Assembly (NCBI GenBank): GCA_937927975.1
Contig: CALEZT010000131.1
Span: forward strand, 1 to 21,773
Source: an uncultured Phycisphaerales bacterium
Lineage (GTDB): Bacteria > Planctomycetota > Phycisphaerae > Sedimentisphaerales > Anaerobacaceae
Direction: 5' to 3'
DNA length: 21,773 nucleotides
The position numbers and the translations under genes are program-made. The notes beneath the pieces were generated by a model. The model was not told the origin of the DNA. It was given only the letters and a program-made list of their open reading frames with translations, and ran no database searches. Positions 7,669 to 15,092 of this stretch are shown piece by piece (position 1 is the first letter of the stretch; every line of letters starts with the position of its first letter).

Positions 7669-8192
7669 CAACGCTATTTCCCGTTCTCCCTCCAGGGCCG
7701 CTGGCCGAAGCCACCTCCTTCATCATCGCTAAATACGCTTTCAAGAGCCGCCTCTGGCGAGGCGGAAGTTTATCGCTTTGGGCCTCCAGCATGATTATGA
7801 GGGCCGGCACCAGCAAGGGCGCCGGCCCATGCCGTATGGCGCCGCTACGGTGCTCGGGTCGCACTCCTGCGTTGCCCTATCCCCCGTGACGGCAAGGCCG
7901 ATTGCACAATACCATGCTGGTGGCTCAAAGCGATAAACTCACCCCTCGGAAAAGCAAATCAAGCGGAATGCCGGACCATTCGCAGACTGGAACCGCGTCT
8001 TCCGAAAGACAGTCCACGCGTGGCATTCGACGAATCCATTTGCCTGCCCCCTGCGTCGCGTATAGTGAGCCCGCGGCGGGGATGTGAGTCGAGGATACGT
8101 CTAATCCACTTGCCTGTGTCGGAGGCGACTTTGGCTGCGATCACGTGGTTCCGTTTGCTGTGAGGCGCACGTCGGGAAGAGGTCTTATCCCG
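7669..8192. other. 524-bp intergenic region between convergent genes
   Basis: This gap lies between the stop of the pseudouridine synthase (+) and the stop of ktrA (-). It holds a complete copy of a repeat element (7748-7939). A 16-bp near-direct repeat follows (8031-8046 and 8101-8116, sharing AATCCA, then TTGCCTG). No open frame here shows family resemblance, and I see no tRNA or riboswitch. The paired arms of the repeat could end transcription from both sides, but no T-run follows them. Confidence 0.6.
7748..7939. repeat. Inverted-repeat element, copy 1 of 2
   Basis: The element begins with a small perfect hairpin (CCGCCTC, TGGC loop, GAGGCGG, 7748-7765). Next is a 27-nt arm (7767-7793, starting AGTTTATCGCTTTGG) whose reverse complement recurs at 7913-7939 with two mismatches. 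Inside is a second hairpin, GGGCCGGC at 7801-7808 with GCCGGCCC at 7821-7828. The same plan and related arm sequence occur at 14751-14863, so this is a dispersed family. No transposase is present; it resembles a non-autonomous MITE-like or REP-like element. Confidence 0.75.
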
Positions 8193-8873
8193 TCACTCCT
8201 GGGGCAGTCGGGCCAGATCGCCGTCGGAGCCGGCGATCATGAGGATGTCGCCCTGGTAGACGACCGTGCCGGGCATGGGCACCGCGATGATCGGGCCTTT
8301 CTCCGTCTTCTTGGCGCGCGTCTCGTCGCTGCGTTTGATGAGCACGAGGTTGACGTTGTACTTCTGGCGAAGCTGCAGGTCCATGACGGTCTTGCCGTCG
8401 AAACTCTCCGGCGCCTCGATCCTCGCCAGGCTGTATCCCGGCGCGAAATCGATCTTCTCGCCGATCTGGGGGGCAATCAGTTTGTACGCCCACCGCTGAG
8501 CCGATTCGAGCTCGGGATAGATGACTTCGGTCGCGCCGACCTTGGAGAAGACCTGGCCTGCGACGAGACTCTCGGCCCTCGCGTACACGTGCTGAACCCC
8601 CATCTGACGCAGGGTCACGACGGTCAGGATCGCGTCCTCGAAGCCCTTCTGACCCATGCCGATGATGGCCACGTCCACGTTGTGCACGCCCTGGGCGCGG
8701 AGGGCCTCTTCGTCGGTGCTGTCCAGTCGCACGGCGTGGCCCACCTGGTCGCGGATCAGATCGATCACCTCGCGGTTCTTGTCGATCGCGATCACCTCCG
8801 CGCCGCTCATCGACAGCGCGATGGCCAGCTTGCTTCCGAATCGTCCCAATCCGATGACTGCGAAACGTCTCAT
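8193..8873 (-). CDS. ktrA: KtrA/TrkA-type regulatory subunit (RCK) of a K+ uptake system
   Basis: 226 residues, the size of single-RCK KtrA subunits (TrkA proper has two RCK copies). The N-terminal Rossmann fold begins at once with VIGLGRFG (nucleotide-binding Gly8, Gly10, Gly13), and an acidic residue ends the second strand (AIDKN, Asp31). The HVYARAES block follows. The C-terminal RCK_C part runs from about 140 to 226 (FAPGYSLARIEAP...VYQGDILMIAGSDGDLARL). It forms a cytoplasmic ring that gates the membrane subunit in response to ATP/ADP or NAD(H). The membrane subunit gene lies 118 bp upstream on the same strand. The start is fixed by the family N-terminus (MRRFAVIG), but no Shine-Dalgarno lies at normal linear distance. 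The nearest, AAGGAG, is about 70 nt upstream behind a hairpin. Confidence 0.92.
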   Translation of the reverse strand: MRRFAVIGLGRFGSKLAIALSMSGAEVIAIDKNREVIDLIRDQVGHAVRLDSTDEEALRAQGVHNVDVAIIGMGQKGFEDAILTVVTLRQMGVQHVYARAESLVAGQVFSKVGATEVIYPELESAQRWAYKLIAPQIGEKIDFAPGYSLARIEAPESFDGKTVMDLQLRQKYNVNLVLIKRSDETRAKKTEKGPIIAVPMPGTVVYQGDILMIAGSDGDLARLPQE

Positions 8874-8951
8874 GAGAGTTTGAAGTCTGAAGTTTCAAGT
8901 TTGAAGCGACAAATCACTTCACACTTGAAACTTCAAACTTGACACTCCTTC
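8874..8951 (-). promoter_or_regulatory. Shine-Dalgarno plus hairpin leader in front of ktrA
   Basis: Read on the minus strand: GAAGGAG (8951-8945), TGTCA, then a stem whose arms are AGTTTGAAG (8939-8931) and CTTCAAACT (8885-8877). The stem continues above a 7-nt bulge on the 3' side as a further 14-bp helix with one mismatch (TTTCAAGTGTGAAG against CTTCAAACTTGAAA), closed by a loop of about 10 nt. CTC and then the ATG follow. When folded, the distance from GGAG to ATG across the base of the stem is 8 nt (TGTCA + CTC), which is normal spacing. Unfolded it is about 70 nt. The arm sequence also resembles intergenic TTGAAGTTTCAAG-type repeats. Confidence 0.6.
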
Positions 8952-8991
8952 AATAGTATCCACTATGTTTCACACACCGATCTTCAATGCG

Positions 8992-10788
8992 TCAACCGAC
9001 GATCACCACCTCTTCCGGGTAGTCATACCGGACCGCCCTGAGATTGAGCGTCAGCGCGGCCAGCAGGGTCAACGGCCCAAGCCTGCCGATCAGCATGACC
9101 ACAATGATAATCAACTTCCCGGCGTCTGTCAAAAGCGGAGTCACCCCGGTCGACAGGCCCACCGTGCAGATCGCGGAAACGACCTCGAAGGCCAGATCCA
9201 TCAACGTGAAGTCCTCGGGATAGTGAGACCGCTCGGTGATCGTCAGCGCCATCGTCGCCAGGAAGATCACCGCGACGAACAGCACGGTGATCGTCACGGC
9301 CCGCCGGAGCACGACGATGCGGATCGAACGATGGAACATCTCCAGGTCGGTTCGCCTCCGAAGCGCGGCCACGACCGTCGCCAGAATGACCGCCAGGGTC
9401 ACCGTCTTGATGCCGCCGGCGGTCGAACCGGGCGAGCCTCCGATGAACATCAGGAGCATGAGCACCAGCTTGCTCGAAGGGGTCATGTCCGCGATGGGCA
9501 CTGAGTTGAAGCCTGCGGTCCTGGCGGTGATGGATTGAAAGATCGCCCCCAGCACGTCCGGCGGTCCGGCCGGCCTGGCCCCTCCCGAAAACTGTTCGAG
9601 AATCAAAATGGCTGCTGCGCCGACGACGATGAGCACGCCGGTGACGCTCAGCACGATCTTCGATTGCAGTCGCATCCTCATCGGCGGCTCTCCCGCCAGG
9701 AAGAGCTGCCTGCGGACGCGTCGAACCCAGAGCAGCCGGAATCGATCGAGAGACAGATTCACGAGATTGTAGAGGACTCCGAAACCCATTCCTCCCAGAA
9801 TGATCAAGGGACAAATCACGCCGTAGACCTGCCACTGGCGGTTGTAGCGGACCAGGCTGTCGCCCATCAGGTCGAAACCCGCGTTGCAGAAGGCGCTGAT
9901 CGAGTGGAAGACGCTGAAGAACGATCGCGAGTGCGTTTGCGCATTCCAGGCGGGGATGTCGTCCCACATGCCGAACAAGGCCAGGGCCCCGCCGGCTTCG
10001 ATCAGGATCGTCAGGACGAAAATGAACAGAATCGTTCTGCCGATGCGGCTGGCGGTCTCCGTGCTGAGCAGGTCCTGCATCGCCACCGTTTCGCGCAGAG
10101 TCAGCGCCTGGCCCAGCAGCAAGGCGAAGACCGCTCCGAACACCACAATGCCCAGCGCGCCGAGCTGGATCAAGACCAGGATGACGACCTGGCCCATGAA
10201 GGTGAAATCCTCGCCGGTGCTGGCCACGACCAGGCCGGTCACGCAGGTGGCGCTGGTGGACGTGAACAAGGCGTCGATCGGTCGCAGGGACATCCGTCCG
10301 GGCGTCGCCTTGGGCAGCATCAGCAGCACGCTGCCGGTCGCGATCAGGACGATGAAGCTGATCACCAGGGTCCGACTGGGATTCCTTCCGGTGGCGGCCA
10401 GACGGACCGACAGGAGAAAGAACTTGATCGTGACCTCGAACATGAGGTAGATCGCGACGGCCAGATGCCGGACGCGATAGGGATCGACGTCGGGGAACCA
10501 GTGCTCGGCGCCGATCACCGCCGCCGCCAAGGCCAGCAGCGCGGGGACGTCGTACCAGTTGACGTAGAGGTATTCGCGTTTGAATTCGGCGTTCACCAGA
10601 CGGATCACGCTGGTGCCCAGGAACGTGAAGAACACCACCGTCTGAACCGTGAAGACGATCGATTCCGGGACCGGCGACTCATAGAACCCGAACAGCAGGG
10701 CGAATGACGCCACGGCGACCAGCGACGTGACGCCTCGGATGCCCGCCAGGACGGTCTCCAGCGAATTGTATTTGTACGTAACTTGCAT
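8992..10788 (-). CDS. ktrB: TrkH/KtrB-family potassium transporter membrane subunit
   Basis: 598 residues with about twelve hydrophobic segments. The four pore-loop filter regions of the SKT superfamily are readable, each with its conserved Gly: TCVTGL (181-186), FCNAGF (300-305), ARTAGF (422-427) and CTVGLS (541-546). The fold imports K+ (with Na+ or H+) when coupled to an RCK ring, here the ktrA product downstream. Residues about 1-135 are an extra block with four hydrophobic segments (near 20-36, 44-66, 81-98, 108-131) before the canonical first pore domain. KtrB is usually about 450 residues, so this is a long form. I recall long TrkH forms in several non-proteobacterial phyla. The last of the extra helices is followed by several Arg residues. 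The gene starts 73 bp after recG on the same strand; its ribosome site is weak. Confidence 0.92.
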   Translation of the reverse strand: MQVTYKYNSLETVLAGIRGVTSLVAVASFALLFGFYESPVPESIVFTVQTVVFFTFLGTSVIRLVNAEFKREYLYVNWYDVPALLALAAAVIGAEHWFPDVDPYRVRHLAVAIYLMFEVTIKFFLLSVRLAATGRNPSRTLVISFIVLIATGSVLLMLPKATPGRMSLRPIDALFTSTSATCVTGLVVASTGEDFTFMGQVVILVLIQLGALGIVVFGAVFALLLGQALTLRETVAMQDLLSTETASRIGRTILFIFVLTILIEAGGALALFGMWDDIPAWNAQTHSRSFFSVFHSISAFCNAGFDLMGDSLVRYNRQWQVYGVICPLIILGGMGFGVLYNLVNLSLDRFRLLWVRRVRRQLFLAGEPPMRMRLQSKIVLSVTGVLIVVGAAAILILEQFSGGARPAGPPDVLGAIFQSITARTAGFNSVPIADMTPSSKLVLMLLMFIGGSPGSTAGGIKTVTLAVILATVVAALRRRTDLEMFHRSIRIVVLRRAVTITVLFVAVIFLATMALTITERSHYPEDFTLMDLAFEVVSAICTVGLSTGVTPLLTDAGKLIIIVVMLIGRLGPLTLLAALTLNLRAVRYDYPEEVVIVG

Positions 10789-10861
10789 AGCGCATCGGCT
10801 CTGCCGGCGAAGCAGGGGCCCTTTTTACACCTTCGGCCCGCGGAATTCCAGCAAAATCGGA

Positions 10862-13048
10862 TCAGGCGACGTCGACCAGGCCCAGGGAGTTGCCGAACCG
10901 CGCGATCATCGCCCGTCGGATGCTGCGATGCTCGGGCCGGGCCAGTGTCGGGTCCGAGAGAACGACCTGGAACGCGTACCTCCGCGCGATCACGAGCAGA
11001 TCGTAGTCGTCGATGATGTTGGCGATCTTCAGGTCGGGCAGTCCGTGCTGGCGGGCGCTGAACATCTCGCCGGGACCGCGAATCCGCAGGTCCTGCTCGG
11101 CGATCTCGAACCCGTCGTTGGTCCGGGTCATGACGTCGAGCCGGCTCCTGGCCACCTCGTTGTCCGTGTCGGCAAACAGCAGACAGTAGGACTTCGATTC
11201 GCCCCGTCCGATCCGGCCGCGAAGCTGGTGAAGCTGCGCCAGGCCGAAACGGTCGGCGCCCTCGATCACCATGATCGTCGCGTTGGGCACGTCGACGCCG
11301 ACCTCGATCACGACCGTCGAGACCAGCACGTCGATCTGACCCTTGCGGAAGCCCGCCATGACCTGCTGCTTCTCGGCCGACGGCATCTGGCCGTGCAGGA
11401 GAGCGACCTTGAACTCCGCGAAGACCCGCTCGGACAGCTCCTTCCACGTATCGGTGGCGGCCTTGATGTCCTTGCCGGTTTCCTCGACCGCGGTGATGCG
11501 CGGGCAGACGAAATACGCCTGCTTCCTGGCCCGCAGGCGGTCGCGGATGAAATCGTAGGCCTTGCGCCGGTCCTTGCGGTCCACCCAGCGGGTGACGACC
11601 GCCCCCCTTCCCGGCGGGAGCTGCTTGATCACCGAGACGTCCAGGTCGCCGAACGCGGTCATCGCCAGCGTGCGGGGAATCGGCGTCGCGGTCATCACCA
11701 GACAATGGGGCGCACTGTCTTTTCGCAGCTCGGCCCGCTGGTGGACGCCGAACTTGTGCTGCTCGTCGATCACGACCAGGCCCAGGTCGCGGAACTCGAT
11801 GTCCTTCTGCAGCAGCGCGACCGTGCCGACGACGATGTCGATCTCGCCTCGTCGGATCTGGGCGAGGACCTCGTCGCGCTTCTTGCCGGTCATGCCGCCG
11901 GTGATGAGCACACGCCGGACCTGGCTGTTCTTGAGATACCGCTCCATGCTCAGGAAGTGCTGGGACGAGAGGATTTCGGTGGGCGCCATGATCGCCGCCT
12001 GCGTCTTGTTGGCGATGGCCAGCAGGGCCGCATACAGCGCGACCACGGTCTTGCCCGAGCCGACGTCGCCCTGGAGCAGACGGTTCATCGGGGTCGTGCG
12101 GCCCATGTCCTCGGCAATCTCCGCGATACAGGCGTTCTGATCGTCCGTGAACAGGAACGGGAACCGCCTTCGAATCCGGCTGTCGATCTCGTCGGTCATC
12201 ACGCAGGGCACAGCCTTGGCGGTGTGCTGCGCGCGGTATCGGCGGAGCCCCAGGCCGAGCTGCATGAGGAACAACTCGTCGTACTTGAGTCGGCGCTGGG
12301 CCTGGTGGAGCTTCTCTTCATCCGGCGGCATGTGGATCCAGGCCAGCGCGTCCTTTCGGCCGATCAGGCCGATCTCCTTGAGGCAGCCCTCCTCATGGAA
12401 CTCGTCGACCAGGGCGTCCAGACGATCGAGCACGGGAAGGATGATCTGTTTGATCTGCCGGCTGGAGAGTTTGCCGCTGGCGGAATAGACGCCGCCGCTG
12501 AATTGCCTCTGGGGCTCGGTCTGCTCCTCGTCGAGCACCATGAACTTCGGGTTGGTCATCTGGAGCTGGTGCTTGTAGATCGCGGCCTTGCCCGAGGCGA
12601 GGATGAACTGGCCGAGCTGGATCTGATTGCGAAGGTAGCCGCCGTTGAACCAGACGATCCGACAGACGCCGGTCTCGTCGCTGACGATCGCCTCGAAGAC
12701 CGGCGGCCTTCGGTGCTGGCGAAAGTCGATCGACTCGATCAATCCGATGATCGTCGCTTCTTCCTGGGGCTTCATCTGCCCGATCTTGATCGCTTCCGGC
12801 GCAAAGACCCAGTCCCTCGGAAAATACTCCAGGAGATCGGCCACGGTGCGCACGCCGAGCTTCTCGAAGACCGCCGCCCGCGCAGGCCCCACGCCCTTGA
12901 GGAATTGCACCGGCGTCGAGATCGTTATGCCCTCGCCGCCCTGAGTCTGGTTTGGAACCACGTCCTGCATACCGAAAACAGTTTCCCGTCCTGCCCTGTG
13001 CGATGAATGCCATTCTCCGCCGGCAGCCGGCCCCGCGATTTCGTCCAT
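10862..13048 (-). CDS. recG: ATP-dependent DNA helicase RecG
   Basis: 728 residues, close to the usual 690-700 plus an N-terminal extension. RecG reverses stalled replication forks and migrates branched DNA. Order of parts: a non-conserved tail (1-40), the wedge region starting with TPVQFLKGVGPARAAVFEKLG (45-65, helix-hairpin-helix-like) with the OB fold to about 200, then helicase motifs. Walker A is GDVGSGKT (327-334), the Walker B box is DEQH (428-431), motif III is TATPIPRT (453-460), and motif VI is QLRGRIGRG (608-616). The C-terminal RecG block (DGFEIAEQDLRIRGPGEMF) is intact. I keep the ATG at 13048 because AGGA lies about 8 nt upstream. The Met at residue 27 is the only alternative before the conserved region. 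It lies between the TauE-like gene and the K+ transporter gene in one minus-strand run. Confidence 0.96.
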   Translation of the reverse strand: MDEIAGPAAGGEWHSSHRAGRETVFGMQDVVPNQTQGGEGITISTPVQFLKGVGPARAAVFEKLGVRTVADLLEYFPRDWVFAPEAIKIGQMKPQEEATIIGLIESIDFRQHRRPPVFEAIVSDETGVCRIVWFNGGYLRNQIQLGQFILASGKAAIYKHQLQMTNPKFMVLDEEQTEPQRQFSGGVYSASGKLSSRQIKQIILPVLDRLDALVDEFHEEGCLKEIGLIGRKDALAWIHMPPDEEKLHQAQRRLKYDELFLMQLGLGLRRYRAQHTAKAVPCVMTDEIDSRIRRRFPFLFTDDQNACIAEIAEDMGRTTPMNRLLQGDVGSGKTVVALYAALLAIANKTQAAIMAPTEILSSQHFLSMERYLKNSQVRRVLITGGMTGKKRDEVLAQIRRGEIDIVVGTVALLQKDIEFRDLGLVVIDEQHKFGVHQRAELRKDSAPHCLVMTATPIPRTLAMTAFGDLDVSVIKQLPPGRGAVVTRWVDRKDRRKAYDFIRDRLRARKQAYFVCPRITAVEETGKDIKAATDTWKELSERVFAEFKVALLHGQMPSAEKQQVMAGFRKGQIDVLVSTVVIEVGVDVPNATIMVIEGADRFGLAQLHQLRGRIGRGESKSYCLLFADTDNEVARSRLDVMTRTNDGFEIAEQDLRIRGPGEMFSARQHGLPDLKIANIIDDYDLLVIARRYAFQVVLSDPTLARPEHRSIRRAMIARFGNSLGLVDVA

Positions 13049-13099
13049 GCGGCCATCCTATCATTTCGCTGCGGGACTCGCCAGCGGCAGGACCCGCTC

Positions 13100-13849
13100 T
13101 CAGAACAGCAGCTTGACTGCCGCGGCGGCGGCCAGGATCTGAACGGTGTCGTTGAAGATCTTCTGCGGGACCTTTCGCAGGAACAGGATGCCCGCGACCG
13201 CCCCCAGGGCGATCAACGGCAACATCATCAGGTCGAGCTTGAGCGACATGGCATTGATCAAGTTCAGATTGGCGCTGAACGGCACCTTGAGCCAGTTGAC
13301 CACGAAGAAGAACCAGGCGCTGGTGCCGATGAAGGCGAACTTGGGCAGCCGCATGGCCAGCAGGTAGATGACCATGACCGGTCCGGCGGCGTTGGCCATC
13401 ATCGTTGTGATGCCCGCGATGAAGCCCATCAGCGGCCCGAACCACCACTGGCTCGGGATCGGTGCGTTCTCCCCTTGCAGGCGAGTCCGCCAGTAATTGA
13501 CCGCGAGCATGCCCAGGATGATGACGCCGATGATCCGTTGAAGCTGGGCGTCGGAGACGTGCCCCATGGCCAGCCAGCCCGCCACGATTCCGGCAAACGC
13601 CGGCGGCAGAAGCCGCAGGACATACCCCCACTCTGCGTGCTGGCGGTAGTAGCCCGCCGCGAAGAGATCGCCCAGAATGAGCATGCCCAGTAGAATGCCT
13701 GTGGACTCTCGCAGGTATTCGAGAGGAAAGGCCATCGCCATCAAGGGCGTCATGAGGATGCCCAGGCCCGGGATTCCGGTCTTGCTCAGGCCCACCAATA
13801 CCGCGGACAGCCCGACGAGAAACCATCCCGTCGAAGTCAATTCGTACAT
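13100..13849 (-). CDS. TauE/SafE-family sulfite/anion exporter-like permease
   Basis: 249 residues, nearly all hydrophobic, with seven to eight predicted membrane helices. Family features are the N-terminal VGLSAVLVGLSKTGIPGLGILMTPL block, in which SKTGIPG is the typical first-half motif, and the second-half FIAGITTMMANAAGPVMVIYLL repeat. Members export sulfite, sulfoacetate or other small anions, or take up sulfur compounds; the substrate here is unknown. The open frame runs upstream to 14875, but only the part from the ATG at 13849 resembles the family. AGGG lies about 9 nt before that ATG, and a promoter-like pair sits just upstream. recG begins 51 bp downstream on the same strand, so read-through into recG is likely. 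Confidence 0.88.
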   Translation of the reverse strand: MYELTSTGWFLVGLSAVLVGLSKTGIPGLGILMTPLMAMAFPLEYLRESTGILLGMLILGDLFAAGYYRQHAEWGYVLRLLPPAFAGIVAGWLAMGHVSDAQLQRIIGVIILGMLAVNYWRTRLQGENAPIPSQWWFGPLMGFIAGITTMMANAAGPVMVIYLLAMRLPKFAFIGTSAWFFFVVNWLKVPFSANLNLINAMSLKLDLMMLPLIALGAVAGILFLRKVPQKIFNDTVQILAAAAAVKLLF

Positions 13850-13905
13850 GCTCGAACCCTGCTTCTGCGAAAAACACACCGATCTTTCCGAATGACAAGC
13901 GATGC

Positions 13906-13934
13906 ACTGTATCCCTTTGGGGGTCATCCGGCAA
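13906..13934 (-). promoter_or_regulatory. Predicted sigma70-like promoter of the TauE-like gene
   Basis: On the minus strand TTGCCG (13934-13929), a 17-nt spacer, and TACAGT (13911-13906). Each hexamer has four of six consensus matches. Transcription would begin near 13899, about 50 nt before the ATG at 13849. Confidence 0.45.
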
Positions 13935-13943
13935 CCCACTTCT

Positions 13944-13959
13944 CGCCGGAATGCCGGCG
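13944..13959. promoter_or_regulatory. Palindrome between divergent genes, possible operator
   Basis: A perfect 6-bp inverted repeat, CGCCGG-AATG-CCGGCG, lies between the promoter of the TauE-like gene and the lipoprotein gene that runs the other way. A weak -10-like TAGGAT (13963-13968) for the lipoprotein gene follows at once, so a protein bound here would cover both upstream regions. There is no T-run, so it is unlikely to be a terminator. Confidence 0.35.
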
Positions 13960-14017
13960 CGGTAGGATGGGAGAAAAGAACCGTGGCGCACAAATCCCGC
14001 AGTGAAAGGAGAAGACC

Positions 14018-14656
14018 GTGAAAGCAAAGAGACTTGCCTGTTGCCTCCTGGCGATCCTGCTGGCAGGCTGCGTGCCCGTCGTTTCGCTGCACCCGCTGTT
14101 CACCCGAGAGAGCCTCGTCTTCGAGGAGAAGCTCGTGGGCACGTGGGTCAAAGACCCCAACGATCCCGAGGTGACTTGGGCGTTCTCCCGTCTGGATGAA
14201 TCCGCTGCCAAGGGCCCGCTGGAATCCTGGCGAGAGGACATCACGAAGTTCTATCGTCTGGACATCACCGATCAGGATGGCCGCAAGGGCTCGTTCGCCG
14301 CGTGCCTGGTCAAGCTGGGCGACCGTCTGTTCCTCGACGTCTTCGCCGACCGGTTCCCCTCGGGCGAACAGGACATCGAGAAGATGCCGCTGGCCTACAA
14401 CGGGTTCTTCTTCGTGCCGGTCCACACCTTCATCCGAGTGGACGCGATCGACGGACAACTGACGCTTCGCATCACCGACGACGATCGCTTCAAGGAACTG
14501 GTGCAGGCCGTGCCCACAGCGGTGAGACATGAAATGGTCGACGACCGCCCGATCCTGACCGCCTCGACCGGGGAGTTGCAGCAATTCGTCGCGAAGTTCG
14601 CAGGCGACGAGCGGCTCTTCCCGAACGATCTGGCCCTGGTCCGCAAGACCCGGTAG
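14018..14656 (+). CDS. Small secreted lipoprotein of unknown function
   Basis: 212 residues. The N-terminus is a textbook lipoprotein signal: basic MKAKR, a hydrophobic core, then the lipobox LLAGC with the lipidated Cys at 18. The mature part begins VPVVSLHPLFTRESLVFEEKLVGTWV. This reads like the start of small lipocalin-like or 'HPLF' lipoproteins, which I recall as common hypotheticals (a prefix to a small beta-rich domain with a GTW motif). It is rich in beta-type sequence, with no catalytic motif visible. The GTG start at 14018 has a strong GGAG 7 nt upstream. It stands alone on the plus strand, with a divergent permease gene upstream and hairpins downstream. Confidence 0.8.
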   Translation: MKAKRLACCLLAILLAGCVPVVSLHPLFTRESLVFEEKLVGTWVKDPNDPEVTWAFSRLDESAAKGPLESWREDITKFYRLDITDQDGRKGSFAACLVKLGDRLFLDVFADRFPSGEQDIEKMPLAYNGFFFVPVHTFIRVDAIDGQLTLRITDDDRFKELVQAVPTAVRHEMVDDRPILTASTGELQQFVAKFAGDERLFPNDLALVRKTR

Positions 14657-14661
14657 CGGCA

Positions 14662-14740
14662 GGTCCGCCCTCGCCCCCGCGGCAAGCCGGGCGGCCGGGC
14701 TCGGACGGTTGCCCAGGACACCGAAGGAAGAGGGCGGACC
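14662..14740 (+). terminator. Inverted repeat after the lipoprotein gene, possible transcription end
   Basis: GGTCCGCCCTC at 14662-14672 pairs perfectly with GAGGGCGGACC at 14730-14740, with a GC-rich interior that can fold again. It begins 6 nt after the lipoprotein stop codon. No T-run follows, so it would be a non-canonical or Rho-assisted end, or an RNA-stabilising stem. Confidence 0.4.
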
Positions 14741-14750
14741 GATCCGGATT

Positions 14751-14863
14751 CCGGCCCTCGGCCGGAGGTTTTGCGCTTTGGCCAGCAGCATGGAGGATGT
14801 GCAGGGCACATCCGAACGAAACGCGGGGTCGCATCCATCATGCTGCTGGCCCAAAGCGGCAAA
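14751..14863. repeat. Inverted-repeat element, copy 2 of 2
   Basis: Same plan as the element at 7748-7939. A small leading hairpin (CCGGCC, CTC loop, GGCCGG, 14751-14765) comes first, then an arm containing GCGCTTTGGCCAGCAGCATG (14773-14792). The reverse-complement arm is at 14832-14863 (CATGCTGCTGGCCCAAAGCG inside). An internal perfect hairpin, GGATGTGC-AGG-GCACATCC, lies at 14795-14813. The arms differ from one another by about two mismatches and two single-base gaps. The shared core with copy 1 is CGCTTTGG...CAGCATG. Confidence 0.75.
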
Positions 14864-15092
14864 TCTCCTTTGCACGACCGCCTCGGGCGTGCTCTCCTGG
14901 AGTCTGGCGGTTGTCTCGTGACGCCGACGAGCTGCGACTTCTGTCTATGCGCGAGACCGGTTTCCGTTCAGCCCTGCAAAGGGTTTGTCTGAGGCCTTGC
15001 AGCTACGGTCATGCACCCGGCCGCCTGGCCGCCCGCCTTCCTCGGACGGTTTCTGTATTCTCAACTACCATGGATTCGGGTATGATGGCGGT

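Larger units (their letters stand above)
14657..15092. other. 436-bp intergenic region before nadB
   Basis: No protein-coding gene is convincing here. The first part holds a long inverted repeat just after the lipoprotein stop (14662-14740), and the second holds copy 2 of the repeat element (14751-14863). The remaining ~230 bp up to nadB contain a TATGAT box at 15081-15086, without a clear -35. There is also an eight-codon open frame (15070-15096) whose stop overlaps the nadB start. Confidence 0.6.

Noticed and set aside
8185..8898. 237-residue frame starting in the ktrA leader hairpin
   Set aside because: It is out of frame with ktrA, starts in repeat sequence and is rich in Arg/Gly; it is a shadow of ktrA.
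9535..10707. 390-residue open frame on the plus strand
   Set aside because: It is antisense to the K+ transporter gene; its Gln/Asp/His-rich composition is an artefact of complementing hydrophobic codons.
10727..13006. 759-residue open frame on the plus strand
   Set aside because: It is the exact antisense shadow of recG, whose helicase motifs are complete on the other strand.
13850..14875. Upstream extension of the TauE-like frame, up to 14875
   Set aside because: This part is antisense to the lipoprotein gene and has no membrane or family features; the ATG at 13849 has its own ribosome site and promoter.
14985..15092. Upstream extension of nadB to the ATG at 14985
   Set aside because: The added 36 residues show no resemblance to flavoproteins and no ribosome site was seen; conservation begins after 15093.
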